Below, in pieces: positions 13,846 to 21,829 of a stretch of 25,375 nucleotides of DNA; the stretch's first letter is position 1; each line of letters starts with the position of its first letter. The stretch comes from an uncultured Clostridium sp. (GTDB lineage Bacteria; Bacillota; Clostridia; Lachnospirales; Lachnospiraceae). Under the pieces are notes generated by a model, which worked only from the letters and a program-made list of their open reading frames with translations, did not search any database and was not told where the DNA came from. The stretch spans positions 1-25,375 of the forward strand of contig USFH01000009.1 of assembly GCA_900553925.1 (NCBI GenBank), in the 5' to 3' direction. The position numbers and the translations under genes are program-made.

Positions 13846-14310
13846 TTACTCACCTGCCTTTTCTTTCATCTTCTGGATTGCCTCGTAGGCATTGAATTTC
13901 ACCTTATAATCTTCGTTCTCCACGATCACCTGGATGGCTTTTCTGCCCTCTGTGTTGATGATGATCGGAGCCTTCAGATTCGCTGTCATCTTCGTTAAGT
14001 CCGAAGGAATCGACAATGTAACGAACATCAGAATATCCGCATCTGCCGGATCTCCGATATTCTTCATCAGCTCATCCTCCACGATCGGTCCGTAATCTTC
14101 GATCAGCTCCGATGGATGGATAATCGGAAGTGCCAGTGCCGGCTCCTCCATCGACTGTAACCAGCTGATCTTCGAGCGCTGCTCGCGGTCGCTGTCATAA
14201 ATAATTGCAAATTTCTTTAAATTCTCGAAACCAATCAGTCCCATCGGGAACTCCAGGATCTTGTCCTCCGCGATGTCGACTGTTCCAAATAATCTTGTTT
14301 CTGCTACCAT
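13846..14310 (-). CDS. fliW: Flagellar assembly factor FliW
   Basis: The 154-residue protein matches FliW along its length: TRLFGTVDIAEDKILEFPMG (5-24), LIGFENLKKFAIIYD, FVTLSIPSDLTKMTANLKAP, and IIINTEGRKAIQVIVEN. FliW binds either flagellin or CsrA, so that free flagellin in the cytoplasm releases CsrA to repress further flagellin synthesis. It starts 12 nt after the flgL remnant with GGAGGGG upstream and ends 1 nt before csrA. All three partners of the homeostatic loop are thus in the window. Confidence 0.96.
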   Translation of the reverse strand: MVAETRLFGTVDIAEDKILEFPMGLIGFENLKKFAIIYDSDREQRSKISWLQSMEEPALALPIIHPSELIEDYGPIVEDELMKNIGDPADADILMFVTLSIPSDLTKMTANLKAPIIINTEGRKAIQVIVENEDYKVKFNAYEAIQKMKEKAGE

Positions 14311-14322
14311 ATTTTACCCCTC

Positions 14323-14784
14323 CTACAAATAATCCAACAGCGATGCACGGATCAGATTGCTCGTGGCTGCAAGTGCCGCCTCATATACGACATTCGCTTC
14401 CTTAAAGTTCAACGCTGCCTCTTCCGTGCTCACATCCTCATTTTCTGATTTCAAATCCTTGAATGTGCTGTACTGCTCCGTCACACGCGTCTTGATCATA
14501 TCGAGCTTCGTCATGCGGCTTCCGACGTCAGACTGGATGGCCGATACCTCATCCATGTACCCCTGGAAGTTCGTAATATTCTTCGCAAATGTCTTCTGCA
14601 TTGTCTCTTTCTTGATTGCGATCTCCACATTGACATCTTCGAGCATCGCATTGATCTGCTTTACCGCTGTATCGTTCGATGCATACTGGCTGTCTGCAAG
14701 CATGTTTTTGAGCTTTGTCTGCGTCTTCTCCGCCGCGTCAAGCTCCTGCAATGCATAGATCAGATCATTGATGTTGTTACTCAT
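14323..14784 (-). pseudogene. flgL: C-terminal part of FlgL, separated by a -1 frame change
   Basis: This 153-residue frame is not an independent gene: it is the missing C-terminal half of FlgL. It has the helical D1 region and ends with AALAATSNLIRASLLDYL, the D0 helix that all FlgL/flagellin proteins need for assembly. The frame is open upstream of its ATG, reading KIINDD directly back to the A-run at 14801-14805. Its ATG (14784) overlaps the stop of the N-terminal part as ATGA, so re-initiation could make it as a separate peptide. With one more A in the run the two parts would join into about 509 residues. Confidence 0.85.
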
Positions 14785-15851
14785 ATCATCGTTGATGATC
14801 TTTTTCCTTCGGTATTCACCTGAATATTCTGGCTGAAGTTCACCTCGTAATAGATTCCCTGTGCTTTTTCGTAAGTATCATAGGTAACTTCCTTCGTCGT
14901 TCCGTCGCTCTGCTCTGTAAACTGCGTACAGTCAAAATAATGCTCCGGCCGGAGATCACCGGCTTCGAATTTATTTTTGGCGTAATCAACTACGATATCA
15001 TCTGCCTGCTTCAAGGTGTTATACACATTCTCGCCGAAGATGATCTCTCCGGTCTCCTCAATGATATTGATATCGTCCGGTCCTACCTGATAATACGTTG
15101 CGGAATCCTTCGTCGTCTTAACTGTCTGTGTGAATCCGGACAGATCGATTGTATTTCCGGCAGCATCCTGTGCTTTCAGGCTAAGAGCTGTATTGCCCTG
15201 ACTGTCCTTCCGATTGATTCCCTCATAGGCGAGGTTCAGGCGGTACACCTGCTGCTTGTCAATCTTCACATAATTCTCCGTTCCACCGATATAGTCATCA
15301 ACCTTCGTATAGTCTACGCCATTTAATACGACGGTCTTCATGTCCAGATCATCCGGTGTCATGTGCTGGGTGATACGATAGGAATACTTCGATACGTCAT
15401 CGGTCTCGTTAAATGCAAGCGAACGGTCCGTCTTAAATCCCGTGAAGATATAACGGCCTGCGTAGGTGGAATTTCCTTCGCTGTTGATCATATCCTGCAT
15501 CTCCTTGAGTACGTCAATGATCGCACTCCGGTCAGATGTCTTGAACGAATCTGTCGAGCCCTGTGTGCAATAGCTCTGGATATCCTCCAGACGCTTCGTG
15601 ATATTGTCCAGGGATGTTGTCGTAATCTTCAGCCAGGACTCGGCATCGCCGATGTTCTTATCCTTATACTGCTCGAGCTGGCTGACCATCGTCCTTAACT
15701 TCAATGCCCGTACCGCTATAACCGGATCTTCGGACGCCTTTGTAATTTTCTTTCCTGTCTCCATCTGCGTTGTACGGTTGTCGACATTCATCATCGTCTT
15801 CTGCATATTCCGCAGGGAATTGTTGGATATCATCTGATTCGTAATTCTCAT
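14781..15851 (-). CDS. flgL: Hook-filament junction protein FlgL (HAP3), N-terminal part; frameshifted
   Basis: FlgL with FlgK joins the hook to the flagellin filament. The 356-residue frame starts with MRITNQMISNNSLRNMQKTM and has TGKKITKASEDPVIAVRALK (32-51), the flagellin-like N-terminal D0/D1 signature, then a beta-rich middle. It breaks off at EGKRSSTMI instead of continuing into the C-terminal helices, which lie in the -1 frame immediately after (see the adjacent entry). The change maps to a run of five A (plus-strand T 14801-14805). A real deletion would be expected to abolish filament attachment; an assembly or sequencing indel, or frameshifting, would leave FlgL intact. Confidence 0.9.
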   Translation of the reverse strand: MRITNQMISNNSLRNMQKTMMNVDNRTTQMETGKKITKASEDPVIAVRALKLRTMVSQLEQYKDKNIGDAESWLKITTTSLDNITKRLEDIQSYCTQGSTDSFKTSDRSAIIDVLKEMQDMINSEGNSTYAGRYIFTGFKTDRSLAFNETDDVSKYSYRITQHMTPDDLDMKTVVLNGVDYTKVDDYIGGTENYVKIDKQQVYRLNLAYEGINRKDSQGNTALSLKAQDAAGNTIDLSGFTQTVKTTKDSATYYQVGPDDINIIEETGEIIFGENVYNTLKQADDIVVDYAKNKFEAGDLRPEHYFDCTQFTEQSDGTTKEVTYDTYEKAQGIYYEVNFSQNIQVNTEGKRSSTMI

Positions 15852-15877
15852 ACTACTGCCTCCTCAAAGCCAAGGCT

Positions 15878-17749
15878 TTATACACCTGTCTCATTAATCA
15901 ACTTGTCATATACTTCGTTTAACACGGATATGACCTTGGACGCCAGCCGGTAAAGCTCCTGGAACTTCGTCAGGCTGCTCGCCTCCTCATTCTTATCTAC
16001 ACCCGATACCGATGCCCGCTGGTTATCGATTGTGTACCGGATATCATCCTGATTCGCCGCAAACACTTCGTTCTTCTTCGTGTCGACAGCCAGATTCGTT
16101 GTAAATGCCTGCATGAACTGGGATATATTTCCCTGCTGGAACATCTTGGGATCCGTCAATCCTGCCATCATCTTCTGCAGGATATCCTGTGCTTCCACAT
16201 TTCCCTGTTCGATATCTTCCTTATAGGATACAACGATCTTCTTCGGGTCAACCTTCCACTCGGAATTCAGCTCCCAGTTAAGCCCCGTCAGCCGGTAATA
16301 GGTACTATCAGAAGAAGAGATTGTGCCGGTTCCCTGCATGCTTCCCTTCAGTACAAAATCCCCACCTGCCGGATTCTCTGCTGTAAATGCGTCAAGTCCC
16401 GGATTTCCTTCTGCATCGACACCGGAACTTGTCAGATCGTTCATATAGCGGGAGAACACACGCACCAGTTCGTTCAGTTGTGACTGATAGTATGGGATTC
16501 CTTTCGTCATATTCTTCGTACCGATCTGTGCAGCTGCTCCAACGATTCCTGTCGTCGGGAAAATAGCAGTCACTTCCGCATTCTTCTCATCCATCATCGT
16601 CATGTTCTTGAATGTGAAATGATTCAGATTCCCATCTGCATCATACTCTGCCGTCCAGCCATCATAGAGATATTCTTTGCCGTTCAGTGTGATCGTACCT
16701 TCGGATGGAATATTGAGATTCTTCATAGCAATCGGCTTCGCCGGATCGACCCGTACTTCTGCCGGATTGTCCGATACTGCCGTTGTCGTGCCCGAGAATA
16801 TCTCGCCGTTATTTCCATCACGGATATTGATCAGACCTGCGATCCGTCCGGTTGTATTCGTTACATCGAACCGTTCACCGGCTGTGCCATCGGCATTCTT
16901 CCAGTAGATATCGACTAAGCCATCCTGGTCATTCTGATTCACGCGCTGCTCCCGCGGAACAACCGTGAGTTCGTTGAACCCAAGCTCATCCACCAGGATT
17001 TCTCCGTTCACACGGATACACATCGTCTTCGCATTCGACTCCACCTGATCGGTCCCGACGCCGTACATGATAGAACGTTCATCCACATCGGCATTTACGT
17101 ATTGGGTGAGGTTATCTATACATACGCCGCGCTTATCCCGCAGGTCGTTTGCATTTCCACCCTTCAGCTCGATGGTCATGATCTCCTGTGTCAGTTCGTA
17201 GATCTGCTTCGCCAGAGAATTTACTTCGCTGACGGCAAGTTCTACCTCATCGTTAATCGTCTTCTGTGTACTCTGGAAATTGCTCGATAATTCGTTCACC
17301 ATATCTGTGAAGGAATCCGCAGTCAGTGCAAATGAGATACGTGTCGTATAATCCGCCGGTTTTGCCGACAGATCCTGCATGGCGTTCGAAAGCTCTGACA
17401 TCCACTTTGTATATCCGGCTTCCGACGTCATCTCGTTCATATATGTCTGCAGCTGCTCCAGATTCGCATGCTGCGTATTGTACTGGCTGTACTTTGCATT
17501 CGCGGACCAGTATTTCACGTCATAATAAGTGTTCCGTTCCCGTTCTACTGCGGATGCTGTGATACCGGTTCCCATCATACCATAGCTTTTCTTCAACCGG
17601 AGTGCGTCCGACGCAGAAGCCTGCACTGTCTGCTTGGAATAGCCCGTCGTATCCGCATTCGAGATATTATGTGCGGTTGTATTTAACGCTGTCTGAAAAT
17701 ATGACAGGCCGGAAAGTCCTGTATTTAATCCTAAAAATGTTGATGGCAT
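15878..17749 (-). CDS. flgK: Second FlgK-type hook-filament junction protein (HAP1 paralogue)
   Basis: The 623-residue protein begins MPSTFLGLNTGLSGLSYFQT with ALNTTAHNISNADTTGYSKQ (~22-41), the FlgK/rod-hook N-terminal signature, and ends in a helix (SSLTKFQELYRLASKVISVL) that matches the C-terminal D0 helix of the family only loosely. It follows another full FlgK gene 24 nt downstream of its stop. The two share only the terminal regions by eye, so this is an old duplication and not a recent one. It may form a second zone of the junction. AAGGAG lies before the ATG. Residues 250-480 hold a large variable domain. Confidence 0.88.
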   Translation of the reverse strand: MPSTFLGLNTGLSGLSYFQTALNTTAHNISNADTTGYSKQTVQASASDALRLKKSYGMMGTGITASAVERERNTYYDVKYWSANAKYSQYNTQHANLEQLQTYMNEMTSEAGYTKWMSELSNAMQDLSAKPADYTTRISFALTADSFTDMVNELSSNFQSTQKTINDEVELAVSEVNSLAKQIYELTQEIMTIELKGGNANDLRDKRGVCIDNLTQYVNADVDERSIMYGVGTDQVESNAKTMCIRVNGEILVDELGFNELTVVPREQRVNQNDQDGLVDIYWKNADGTAGERFDVTNTTGRIAGLINIRDGNNGEIFSGTTTAVSDNPAEVRVDPAKPIAMKNLNIPSEGTITLNGKEYLYDGWTAEYDADGNLNHFTFKNMTMMDEKNAEVTAIFPTTGIVGAAAQIGTKNMTKGIPYYQSQLNELVRVFSRYMNDLTSSGVDAEGNPGLDAFTAENPAGGDFVLKGSMQGTGTISSSDSTYYRLTGLNWELNSEWKVDPKKIVVSYKEDIEQGNVEAQDILQKMMAGLTDPKMFQQGNISQFMQAFTTNLAVDTKKNEVFAANQDDIRYTIDNQRASVSGVDKNEEASSLTKFQELYRLASKVISVLNEVYDKLINETGV

Positions 17750-17773
17750 ATTCCCACTCCTTCTTCTTTATGC

Positions 17774-19591
17774 TTATGCACCCAGCTTCTCGATCAGATA
17801 TGCGATCATCTCGGATACCGTGTTGATATACCTGGATGAAGCGTTGTACGCATGCTGGAACCGGATCATGCCTGACAATTCCTCGTCGGAGGATACGCCA
17901 AGCAGCTGCTGCCGTGCATTTCCGGCATCTGTGACGGCCTGTTCCCCGGTCTTTGCCATAGCATCGTATGTATAACCGCGGTCCGACAGATCATCCATCA
18001 TGCCTGCGTAATAGTCCTTGTAATTGCATTCCACCAGTGAATTCGGGCTGACTGTCGCAAATTTCTGGTTCCATTTATCAAGCAGGGCATCTGCAACCGT
18101 CTGAGCCTCCTCTCCCGACACACGCGAGAGTGGGAGCAAAGACGGATTCTGCAGAAGCTCTTCATTTACCTTCAGATTACCAATCGTATACAGCGAATAA
18201 AAATCCTTCGGATCCTCCTCGTTGTAGACCTGAAACGTCTCCGTTGTGCCATCTGCGAGGGTAAGCGTCTTCTCTGTATAACGTGGCTGGCTGTTCCGGA
18301 CGAAAAGCTCGGTTCCCGGGTATTCATTCCCCTGTCCCATACCGATACCTGCCGCATCCGTATCAAGCACCTTCACGGTGCTTCCATCTGCCAGCGTAAC
18401 TGTCTTGTTCGGGCAGAGCGTGTCGTTCATCTGTGTCACGATTGCGTGTACCATAACATCAAACTGTGCCTCCAGATTCGCTACGGTATACGGCTCCACA
18501 TAAGTGTTAAAATACTCCAGATCTTTCGTGTACTTGTTCAGATTGTTCTCATAATCTGCCATCGCAGTCTGATAGTCTGCCGGATTGGCGAAGTCTTTCT
18601 CCAGCGGTTTTGTCGGTTTCGTCGGAACGTCTGTATAATTACTGATGAAATAACCGCGCGACATCAAAAGCCCGTGCAGTGATCCGATATCATCCCCGCT
18701 GTCTGCGGTCGGCACCCGGTCGATGTTGAACACGGCGCTCTCATCCTCCTGCCAGATCGGCATCAGGAAGTCCGTCGAGGATCCGGTGAAATTATAGTTC
18801 TTCTGGTACTGCTCATTCTCGCATACCTTCTGGGTTGTGATCTTGTAGGTCCTGCCAAGTGTCACAAGGCATCGTCCCTCGACATAGACCTCCACCGTTC
18901 CGTTCGTATTCGCAACCGTCTCGGTATTCACAAGCTTCGACAGCTGGTCGAGTGCCTGGTTTCGTTTGTCCTTCAGGTCGTTTGCATTCTCGATATCTGC
19001 CGCCTCAACCGCCAGGATCTGCTGGTTGAGATCTAATATTGTATCAGCCAGATCATTGATCGTCTTGACCTGGTCTTTAATTTCCGTGTTCAGGTTACGC
19101 TGGTATTCGATCAGACTTGAACGTACCGTCTGTACGCGGTCAACGAATGTCAGCGCATTGGAGATAAAGGAGCTTCTTGTTACGATACTGTTCGTCTCCT
19201 TCTGAAGCTCCTGCAGTGAAGTCCAGAAATCGTTCAGTGTCGTGTTGAAATCCTTGCCCTCTAACTCTCCGAAATAATTCTCTATCTCTGAAACAGTCTC
19301 ATACTGTGCCTTATAATAACTCATCCGGCCGCTTTCCCGGCGATAAGTCTCGTCGGCAAACTGGTCGCGCACCTGCCGTATCTGTGCTGTCACAACACCG
19401 AGTCCGACGGTGTTCGTGTAGTACGAGGCTGTGGATACTCTGTTATAAGCCATATCCGTCAGAAGCACCTGCTGTCTGGTATACCCTTCTGTCTGTGTAT
19501 TTGTTAAATTGTGTGCGGTTGTATTCAGCGCATACTGACTTGTCTGTAGTCCGGTCACGCCGATTGCAAGCCTTCCCATGGTTCCTGCCAT
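17774..19591 (-). CDS. flgK: Hook-filament junction protein FlgK (HAP1)
   Basis: The protein has 605 residues from the ATG at 19591, which has GAAGGA at 19601-19606 with a 9-nt spacer; an upstream in-frame start at 19738 overlaps flgN and is rejected. MGRLAIGVTGLQTSQYALNT and TAHNLTNTQTEGYTRQQV are the conserved N-terminal signature. Helical D1 follows (about 90-215), with the ENANDLKDKRNQALDQLSKL motif typical of FlgK, and the end reads MIRFQHAYNASSRYINTVSE. It is the more canonical of the two FlgK copies, and flgN lies directly upstream. Confidence 0.94.
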   Translation of the reverse strand: MAGTMGRLAIGVTGLQTSQYALNTTAHNLTNTQTEGYTRQQVLLTDMAYNRVSTASYYTNTVGLGVVTAQIRQVRDQFADETYRRESGRMSYYKAQYETVSEIENYFGELEGKDFNTTLNDFWTSLQELQKETNSIVTRSSFISNALTFVDRVQTVRSSLIEYQRNLNTEIKDQVKTINDLADTILDLNQQILAVEAADIENANDLKDKRNQALDQLSKLVNTETVANTNGTVEVYVEGRCLVTLGRTYKITTQKVCENEQYQKNYNFTGSSTDFLMPIWQEDESAVFNIDRVPTADSGDDIGSLHGLLMSRGYFISNYTDVPTKPTKPLEKDFANPADYQTAMADYENNLNKYTKDLEYFNTYVEPYTVANLEAQFDVMVHAIVTQMNDTLCPNKTVTLADGSTVKVLDTDAAGIGMGQGNEYPGTELFVRNSQPRYTEKTLTLADGTTETFQVYNEEDPKDFYSLYTIGNLKVNEELLQNPSLLPLSRVSGEEAQTVADALLDKWNQKFATVSPNSLVECNYKDYYAGMMDDLSDRGYTYDAMAKTGEQAVTDAGNARQQLLGVSSDEELSGMIRFQHAYNASSRYINTVSEMIAYLIEKLGA

Positions 19592-19637
19592 CGCATATGC
19601 TCCTTCTGGTTTTTCTGTCAAAAATGCTTTGTAATAC

Positions 19638-20165
19638 TTAATTCTGTACGTCGAATCGTCCCGGCTGATCAGGAGTTCCCGCATACGCACCGTTTCCCTT
19701 GAACATCTCGCGGGAATACTCTGCGGTTTCCGGCGCACGGTTCAGATTCTGCATCAGGTTGATGTTGTATTCGATCATCTCTAATGCCTCTTCAATCAGA
19801 ACCTTGTTATGTCCGTTAACCTCCCGGACCTTCTTCGCCAGTTTCGCCAGCTTCTCATTGATTGCAAGCAGCGGATCATGGAATTCCGGCTGTCCTTCCA
19901 GAAATGTAACCACATCCATCACGGTCACATCATCCGGTCGCCTGCCTAATATGTTCGCAACATTGCCCATCGTCTCGCGCCGTCTGTGCTCCACGCTTGC
20001 AAGTGCGTCCGCAAGCACCTGTTCCTTCTGTGTTGTCTCGCCCAACCGGTCCAGGTCGTTCGACACAATGGCAGAAGTCTTCTCCATCGATACCTGTAGA
20101 AGCTGCTCATACAAGGTATATTCATCATTCAATTCTGTAATCAGGTTCTCAATTATACTCGCCAT
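19638..20165 (-). CDS. flgN: FlgN-type chaperone for FlgK/FlgL export
   Basis: FlgN keeps the hook-associated proteins unfolded and delivers them to the export apparatus. The 175-residue, almost wholly helical protein has the family pattern: an N-terminal helix (IIENLITELNDEYTLYEQLL), KTSAIVSNDLDRLGETTQKE, and a long central helix ending at NGHNKVLIEEALEMIEYNIN, which precedes LMQNLN. It lies between flgM and flgK as yvyG does in B. subtilis. The tail after about residue 150 is polar and probably disordered. Confidence 0.88.
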   Translation of the reverse strand: MASIIENLITELNDEYTLYEQLLQVSMEKTSAIVSNDLDRLGETTQKEQVLADALASVEHRRRETMGNVANILGRRPDDVTVMDVVTFLEGQPEFHDPLLAINEKLAKLAKKVREVNGHNKVLIEEALEMIEYNINLMQNLNRAPETAEYSREMFKGNGAYAGTPDQPGRFDVQN

Positions 20166-20194
20166 GCCTGTTCCTCATCCTGCCATGCAATCAT

Positions 20195-20479
20195 CTAATT
20201 GTTTCTGTCTGCTGCCTCTAATAGCTTCTGTGCAAAATCATCCACGCTCACATCGTAGGTACCATTCGCCACACGTTCCTTCAGTTCTGCAATCTTTGAT
20301 TCCCGTACGTCCGGTGTATCCGCAAGTGCTGTCTTCGCGGTCTGCATATCCTTCCCCGTGCTTGACAAAGATACCTGATCCAGAAAGCTTCCGGCATTTG
20401 CCGTGCCTGCGGACTTTGTCTTCTTCGCGCCAGTATTTCCATATATCTGGCTGACCATGTTATACGTTCCAATTCTCAT
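20195..20479 (-). CDS. flgM: Anti-sigma-28 factor FlgM
   Basis: FlgM binds sigma-28 until the hook is complete, then is exported. The 94-residue protein has a disordered, Ser/Ala/Thr-rich N-terminus and the conserved sigma-binding C-terminus SKIAELKERVANGTYDVSVD followed by DFAQKLLEA. It is the first gene after a strong terminator and a sigma-28-type promoter, so it sits in the operon it controls, a standard negative-feedback arrangement. AAGGAGGAG lies upstream of the ATG. Confidence 0.93.
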   Translation of the reverse strand: MRIGTYNMVSQIYGNTGAKKTKSAGTANAGSFLDQVSLSSTGKDMQTAKTALADTPDVRESKIAELKERVANGTYDVSVDDFAQKLLEAADRNN

Positions 20480-20545
20480 CGTTCTCTCCTCCTTCCCTCT
20501 GATCTCGAGAGATTTTCAGTTTAAGATCAAAATTCTTCAATAAGT

Positions 20546-20571
20546 TTATCGGAAGTTTTATCTGTATCATA
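20546..20571 (-). promoter_or_regulatory. Sigma-28-type promoter of the flgM operon
   Basis: Minus strand GGGTTATG (TATG at 20571-20568), 15 nt, then CCGATAA (20552-20546). Both the GGGTTA block and the 15-nt spacer match the flagellin promoter, with one base different in the -35 region and one in the -10. It would drive flgM through the fliT-like gene. Confidence 0.7.
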
Positions 20572-20610
20572 ACCCTTTATTTGTAAAAAATGGCGTTCCT
20601 GTTACGCAAA

Positions 20611-20648
20611 AATCCCTCCTGCCGGTTGTTTTGCCGGCAGAAGGGATT
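20611..20648 (-). terminator. Intrinsic terminator between yvyF and flgM
   Basis: A 15-bp stem (AATCCCTTCTGCCGG / CCGGCAGGAGGGATT, one G-U pair) with an 8-nt loop, followed by a run of T in the minus direction (plus-strand A 20608-20612). It separates the early flagellar operon from the late one. The remaining part of this 225-nt gap holds the flgM promoter and leader. Confidence 0.92.
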
Positions 20649-20704
20649 CTTCTATACCTGTCATATTATGTTGATACTTCCGTTTTGTTTTAACTGCGTA
20701 TGAT

Positions 20705-21100
20705 TTAATCCAGAAACCGCATCTTACCGGTCGCTGTCTTGCGGATCGGTGTCTGACGCTCTCTCCGGTATGCGTTAGTCATCGCGTCTGCCAGTCCGCC
20801 TGCACATTCCTTACAGAATCTTCCACTGTGGATCATCTTGCCACAGCGCTCGCACTCCAATCCGACAAGCGAATCCTCCGTAAACGACAGACGTTCTTCC
20901 CGCACCCAGTTCTTGATCTGACGGATCGATACGCCACACGCTTCCGCAACCTGGTTGATGTTCTCCCGCGGATTCTCCTCAATGTAACGCTTAACTTCCT
21001 GGAATTTGTCCTCCATCAGAGCCTTACATGCCGGGCACAGCTTCTCCCCCGCAATATAATTAAATAATTTCTTACAATTTCTACAATTCATCAGTTCCAT
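20705..21100 (-). CDS. yvyF: Flagellar operon protein YvyF family (zinc finger and HTH)
   Basis: The 131-residue protein has two Cys4-like knuckles: CRNC...CPAC (6-9 and 22-25) and CERC...CKEC (about 82-85 and 95-98). Between them is a helix-turn-helix segment, INQVAEACGVSIRQIKNWVR (about 48-67). This matches the YvyF/TIGR03826 proteins found next to flgM in Firmicutes, whose function is not established; a nucleic-acid-binding regulatory role is inferred from the domains. It follows comF with a 15-nt gap, and GGAGG precedes the ATG at 21100. Confidence 0.88.
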   Translation of the reverse strand: MELMNCRNCKKLFNYIAGEKLCPACKALMEDKFQEVKRYIEENPRENINQVAEACGVSIRQIKNWVREERLSFTEDSLVGLECERCGKMIHSGRFCKECAGGLADAMTNAYRRERQTPIRKTATGKMRFLD

Positions 21101-21115
21101 GCTCTCTACCTCCGT

Positions 21116-21829
21116 TTATGCTCCGGTCCCGATGGCAACGCTCGTATAATATACTTCCGGGATTCCCGCTGCATGCAGACATTTTGTACACGCTTCGATC
21201 GTAGCCCCGGTCGTATAGATATCATCTACCAGCAGAACCTTCTTATAGCTTACACTTTTTTTCGTACACTGAAAAGCCTTTTTTAGATTTTGTTCCCGAT
21301 GTTCCGGATCCAGGCTCTTCTGCGGTTCAGTATTCACCGCCCGTACCAATAGCTCTGTCTCCACCGGGATTGACAGCCGGTCTGAAAGCGCTGCCGCCAG
21401 CACCTCCGCCTGATTATACCCCCGCTTCTGTAATTTCTTCTTATGCACCGGAATCGGGATCATCGCATCGATTCCCAGACCAAGCAGTGTCTTCCCATGC
21501 CGCCGCACAATCTCATTTGCATAGAACACTGCATGCTCCCGTTCATTATGATATTTGAACGCTGCAATGCTCTCATCAAGCGGATACTGGTATTTCATTG
21601 CCGGGAATCCCTTCACATAGCTTCTTGTATGACTACTGCAATCGGCACACAGCTCCTGCTCTGCATCCGTGATTTCGCATCCGCATCTGAGGCACAACGG
21701 CTCGCGCGGATATTCAATCATCGGGCGGCACTCCCCGCATACCGCATCCCGTCCCCCCGCGATTACGTCCCCGCACAGGGGGCAGGTGGGTGGAAAGATA
21801 AAATTAATCAGCGTCTTCTTGAACTTCAT
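21116..21829 (-). CDS. comFC: ComF family phosphoribosyltransferase-like protein
   Basis: ComFC proteins act in DNA uptake and recombination during transformation; the enzymatic substrate is not firmly known. The 237-residue protein has an N-terminal zinc-binding double knuckle (CPLC, CGEC, CLRC, CADC, residues 16-64), a central AFKYHNERE motif (about 88-97), and the PRPP-binding loop VLLVDDIYTTGAT (about 197-209). The start overlaps the end of recD2 by 26 nt, so the two are translationally coupled. In B. subtilis comFC precedes yvyF-flgM in the same way. Confidence 0.93.
   Translation of the reverse strand: MKFKKTLINFIFPPTCPLCGDVIAGGRDAVCGECRPMIEYPREPLCLRCGCEITDAEQELCADCSSHTRSYVKGFPAMKYQYPLDESIAAFKYHNEREHAVFYANEIVRRHGKTLLGLGIDAMIPIPVHKKKLQKRGYNQAEVLAAALSDRLSIPVETELLVRAVNTEPQKSLDPEHREQNLKKAFQCTKKSVSYKKVLLVDDIYTTGATIEACTKCLHAAGIPEVYYTSVAIGTGA

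Noticed and set aside
14798..14806. Programmed -1 frameshift site in flgL
   Set aside because: The codons at the run (GGA AAA AGA) do not form an X-XXY-YYZ heptamer and I found no strong hairpin behind it; a simple indel is more likely.
19592..19738. In-frame upstream extension of FlgK by 49 residues
   Set aside because: It overlaps flgN, has no ribosome binding site, and the conserved FlgK N-terminus begins at 19591 behind GAAGGA.
19699..20454. Plus-strand open frame of about 250 codons across flgN and flgM
   Set aside because: It is the shadow of two conserved genes and has no family features.
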